Assembly (NCBI GenBank): GCA_965204925.1
Contig: OZ242021.1
Coordinates: forward strand, 992,001 to 1,056,000
Direction of reading: 5' to 3'
Source: G963663315 sp965204925
Lineage (GTDB): Bacteria; Pseudomonadota; Gammaproteobacteria; Arenicellales; Poriferihabitantaceae
DNA: 64,000 nt
Shown here: piece by piece, positions 61,846-64,000 of the stretch
How the letters are laid out: each line of letters begins with the position of its first letter
How positions within the stretch are numbered: the stretch's first letter is position 1
Program-made: the position numbers and the translations under genes
Notes under the pieces: model-generated
The model's database searches: none
Told to the model about the DNA's origin: nothing
What the model saw: the letters and a program-made list of their open reading frames with translations, nothing else

Positions 61846-62691
61846 ATGACAGATACATCCTCTTGGAAACCGCCCAGAGTGTGGCGCCAGAATCAGGAAA
61901 ACAGCGGGCGCTGGAGTGGTATCAACCGCCCCGTTGCCGGCCCCACGTACGAACGGAAACTGCCGCGCGGCCAACATCCGATGCAACTGTATTCTCTGGG
62001 TACGCCCAACGGCATCAAGGTCACGGTGATGCTGGAAGAGTTGCTGGAGGCGGGTTACCAGGGCGCGGAATACGATGCCTGGTACATTGATATCGAGGAA
62101 GGCGAGCAGTTCGGCAGCGATTTCGTCGCAATCAATCCCAACTCGAAAATCCCCGCCCTGCTGGATTGCAGCGGAGAAGAACCCGTGCGCATTTTCGAGT
62201 CCGGCGCGATTCTCTGGTATCTTGCGGACAAGTTTCAGGCGCTGGCGCCAACAGACGCCCGCGGCAAGGCCGAATGCCTGTCCTGGCTTTTCTGGCAGAT
62301 GGGCAGCGCGCCGTATCTCGGCGGCGGCTTCGGCCATTTCTACCGGTACGCTCCCTGGCCCATGGAATATCCCATCCATCGCTATACCATGGAGGTCAAG
62401 CGACAGCTGGATGTGCTGGACCGCAATCTGGCAGAGCGGCGTTATATCTGCGGGGATGAGTACACCGTGGCGGACATTGCCATTTGGCCCTGGTACGGGC
62501 GGCTGGCGCTCAATTCCGTCTACGAGGCGGCGGAATTTCTGGATACCGCCTCCTACCGGCATGTTAACCGCTGGACCGGGGAGGTCGCCGCGCGCCCCGC
62601 GGTAGCGCGCGGGAGGCGTGTCAATCGTTCTTCGGACAAACCGGGGTTGCTGTGCGAACGCCATGATGCCCGCGATTTCGGAGATCCCTAA
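61846..62691 (+). CDS. yghU: Glutathione-dependent disulfide-bond oxidoreductase YghU
   Basis: 281 aa GST-superfamily enzyme. The long N-terminus WKPPRVWRQNQENSGRWSGINRP and the thioredoxin-fold block LYSLGTPNGIKVTVMLEELLEAGY are diagnostic of YghU/YfcG-type proteins, which have disulfide reductase activity with glutathione. NPNSKIPALLD and ESGAILWYLADKF form the rest of the GSH site. ATG 61846 is chosen. Downstream 62692-62939 holds no gene. Confidence 0.92.
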   Translation: MTDTSSWKPPRVWRQNQENSGRWSGINRPVAGPTYERKLPRGQHPMQLYSLGTPNGIKVTVMLEELLEAGYQGAEYDAWYIDIEEGEQFGSDFVAINPNSKIPALLDCSGEEPVRIFESGAILWYLADKFQALAPTDARGKAECLSWLFWQMGSAPYLGGGFGHFYRYAPWPMEYPIHRYTMEVKRQLDVLDRNLAERRYICGDEYTVADIAIWPWYGRLALNSVYEAAEFLDTASYRHVNRWTGEVAARPAVARGRRVNRSSDKPGLLCERHDARDFGDP

Positions 62692-62939
62692 TAGCCGCCC
62701 GCAGGCGCGGCGAGAAACAGGGACCTTGCCATGGTAAATTGAGCCGCCTGATCGACAGGCTGGAAGCAAAACGGGATGACCGCCGTCTGGCGTTTTTGTT
62801 CCAGCCGCTTCTTGCCGTTTCACGTATACCCCGATCGCTCCCCGGCGCCCTGACCCGAAGCAACCGGCTGCGGTGCGCGCGTGCAACAGACATTGTTTTG
62901 ATGCGCTGTCGAAAAAAGCATTGATTTTTTGCCGGGCGC

Positions 62940-62967
62940 CTTGAAATCCGCTCATCCGTCCCCAGAT
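62940..62967 (+). promoter_or_regulatory. Sigma-32-type heat-shock promoter of the Hsp20 gene
   Basis: CTTGAAA (62940-62946), 13-bp spacer, CCCCAGAT (62960-62967) matches the sigma-32 consensus CTTGAAA / CCCCATnT at all but one position. Transcription would begin near 62975, giving an ~80-nt leader before the start codon. Confidence 0.8.
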
Positions 62968-63027
62968 AGCCAGTGTGGAGGGAAGTCTTCTACAGATTCC
63001 CGAAGCAATTCATATTTATCGTTTAAC

Positions 63028-63052
63028 CATATTGCTTCTTGAGGAGGATATG
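63028..63052 (+). ncRNA. ROSE-like RNA thermometer hairpin
   Basis: CATAT (63028-63032) pairs with ATATG (63048-63052); inside, a UUGCU motif (63032-63036) faces GAGGAGG, the ribosome binding site. This is the hallmark of ROSE elements, which open at high temperature. The whole leader 62975-63055 is ~80 nt and contains an upstream GGGAA/TTCCC stem, as in multi-hairpin ROSE elements. Confidence 0.7.
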
Positions 63053-63055
63053 ACC

Positions 63056-63523
63056 ATGACTACAATTGATCTTGCCCCGCTTTATCGCAGCACGATCGGT
63101 TTCGACCGTTTCGGTTCCTTGCTGAACGCGGCCCTGGGCGCGGAAAAGACCGCATCCGCCGGATACCCGCCCTATAATATTGAGGTGGTCGGAGAGGACC
63201 ACTACACTATCACGCTCGCTGTTGCGGGATTTGATTCCGAAAGCATCGATATCCAGATTGAAAACGGCGTGCTGACTATTAGCGGCAGACAGGAAGCGCA
63301 GAAAGAAAAGCGAAACTATCTGCATCAGGGGATCGCAAACCGATCTTTTGAAAGGAAGTTCACTCTGGCGGACCATGTACAGGTCACCGGCGCGGAGCTT
63401 GCCAATGGGCTGCTGCAACTGAATCTGGTTCGGGAGATTCCGGAGGCCATGAAGCCGCGGAAAATCGAAGTCGGTACAGGTTCAGACGGCGCGCTGGAGC
63501 ACAAGTCTGCCCGGGTCGCCTGA
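63056..63523 (+). CDS. Small heat-shock protein IbpA/Hsp20
   Basis: 155 aa from ATG 63056, 8 bases after GGAGG; an ATG at 63050 is too close to it. The alpha-crystallin domain runs ~35-130: YNIEVVGEDHYTITLAVAGF, ISGRQEAQ, RSFERKFTLADHVQV. The N-terminus IDLAPLYRSTIGFDRF matches E. coli IbpA/IbpB. It binds unfolding proteins and passes them to ClpB/DnaK. Transcription appears heat controlled by a sigma-32 promoter and translation by a ROSE-like thermometer. Confidence 0.95.
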   Translation: MTTIDLAPLYRSTIGFDRFGSLLNAALGAEKTASAGYPPYNIEVVGEDHYTITLAVAGFDSESIDIQIENGVLTISGRQEAQKEKRNYLHQGIANRSFERKFTLADHVQVTGAELANGLLQLNLVREIPEAMKPRKIEVGTGSDGALEHKSARVA

Positions 63524-63540
63524 TCACCCGGGGTCTCGCG

Positions 63541-63567
63541 AAGGGTGGTGACGGACTCACCACCCTT
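63541..63567 (+). terminator. Intrinsic terminator of the Hsp20 gene
   Basis: AAGGGTGGTGA (63541-63551), loop CGGAC, TCACCACCCTT (63557-63567): perfect 11-bp stem, followed by only one T then CCCC. It is weak as a U-tract terminator but the position 17 bp after the stop is typical. Confidence 0.65.
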
Positions 63568-63639
63568 TCCCCGCTTCATGATTTACCCTGCCGGAAATAG
63601 TGTGTAAAATTCAACCCATCGAATAATCAGGACAATACC

Positions 63640-64000
63640 ATGCACACTGTGTTGATCGTAGGCGGCAATCGCGGCATCGGACTGGAGCTTGGTCGTCAGA
63701 TGTCAGCCCGTGGTGATCGGGTTTACGCCACTACACGAAATCCGGCCAAGGAGATGGAGAATCTGGACCTGGAAGTCATCCCCGATATAGATGTTGCCGA
63801 TGATGCTTCGGTGGCGCAGTTGGCCCGTATTCTGTCCGGGACCCGCATTGACCTCCTGGTCCACTGTTCCGGAATCCTTGCCCGGGAAAGCCGGGGAAAT
63901 ATTGATTTCGATCGGATCAGGCGTCAGTTCGAGGTCAACACGCTGGGGCCGCTTCGGGTCGTCTCGGCGCTTGGGGACAATCTCGTTTCGGGTTCGAAGA
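63640..64000 (+). CDS. SDR family oxidoreductase, C-terminus off the edge
   Basis: ATG 63640 with AGGA upstream begins MHTVLIVGGNRGIGLELGRQM. The glycine-rich GGNRGIG cofactor motif and LLVHCSGILARES (NNAG-equivalent) mark an NAD(P)-dependent short-chain dehydrogenase of the C-factor-like type. The frame is open to base 64000; the catalytic Tyr/Lys lie beyond the window. Substrate unknown. Confidence 0.85.
   Translation, partial: MHTVLIVGGNRGIGLELGRQMSARGDRVYATTRNPAKEMENLDLEVIPDIDVADDASVAQLARILSGTRIDLLVHCSGILARESRGNIDFDRIRRQFEVNTLGPLRVVSALGDNLVSGSK

Noticed and set aside
61816..62955. 379-aa minus-strand frame across yghU and its downstream gap
   Set aside because: Mirror of YghU codons; composition unlike a protein and no family motif.
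1..64000. CRISPR arrays or rRNA genes
   Set aside because: No regularly spaced direct repeats or rRNA-like stretches were noticed in the read-through.

Overview
The window looks like chromosomal DNA of a gammaproteobacterium of moderately high GC. This rests on gene content: ApaG, DUF1820, a TIGR01777 (YfcH-type) protein, YghU, IbpA-type Hsp20, a Pot polyamine transporter and a dnaA-dnaN-gyrB block. Genus and species cannot be named from sequence alone. The gene for a YeeE/YedE transporter runs off the left edge and an SDR gene runs off the right edge.

Layout. 0-8 kb: YeeE/YedE transporter, a frameshifted 4-hydroxyproline epimerase/proline racemase, a glutamine amidotransferase, small membrane proteins (one of 25 aa), MsrA, DUF1820, DacB-type PBP and RibA. 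8-13.5 kb: a minus-strand polyamine ABC operon (binding protein, two permeases, ATPase) and a HupE/UreJ-like protein. 13.6-16.3 kb: an exported metallo-beta-lactamase-fold gene whose start codon has been split from its body by a complete 1.6-kb insertion sequence with perfect 14-bp ends and a 13-bp target duplication. 16.5-33 kb: housekeeping and catabolic genes, including ApaG, a FolK-FolP fusion, MOSC protein, enoyl-CoA hydratase, ADP-forming acyl-CoA synthetase, LipB, a sulfatase, a DnaQ-CBS-DUF294 fusion, a YcaQ-type glycosylase, RbgA, a TANGO2-like protein, a DadA-like oxidase and a ureohydrolase. 33-42.6 kb: cold-shock protein, ProS, M19 dipeptidase, aldehyde dehydrogenase, PhoX, and a GntR-controlled ABC cluster with a clear promoter/operator.

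42.6-48 kb is the replication-origin neighbourhood: gyrB, dnaN and dnaA on the minus strand with no recF. Two parS-like sites lie between dnaN and gyrB, and DnaA-box-like motifs lie between dnaN and dnaA. 48-52.5 kb carries a glycine betaine/proline-type transporter (ProX, ProV, and a ProW with two permease units in one chain). From tRNA-Pro(CGG) at 52.6 kb to 60.8 kb the DNA looks accessory: a GC-rich autotransporter, a decayed AAA-ATPase fragment, a PQQ-type sugar dehydrogenase without a conventional start, a two-part metallophosphoesterase, a ~50-bp repeat in two copies, and an internally deleted 636-bp derivative of the same insertion sequence.

61-64 kb ends with a TIGR01777 protein, YghU, and an Hsp20 gene with a sigma-32-type promoter and a ROSE-like RNA thermometer over its ribosome binding site. 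The most novel-looking items are the palindrome-embedded parS site, the insertion that removed a start codon, the shared repeat next to two exported-protein genes, the metallophosphoesterase with a ~380-residue unassigned C-terminal half, and the DnaQ-CBS-DUF294 fusion. I did not find a complete new defence or mobile system.
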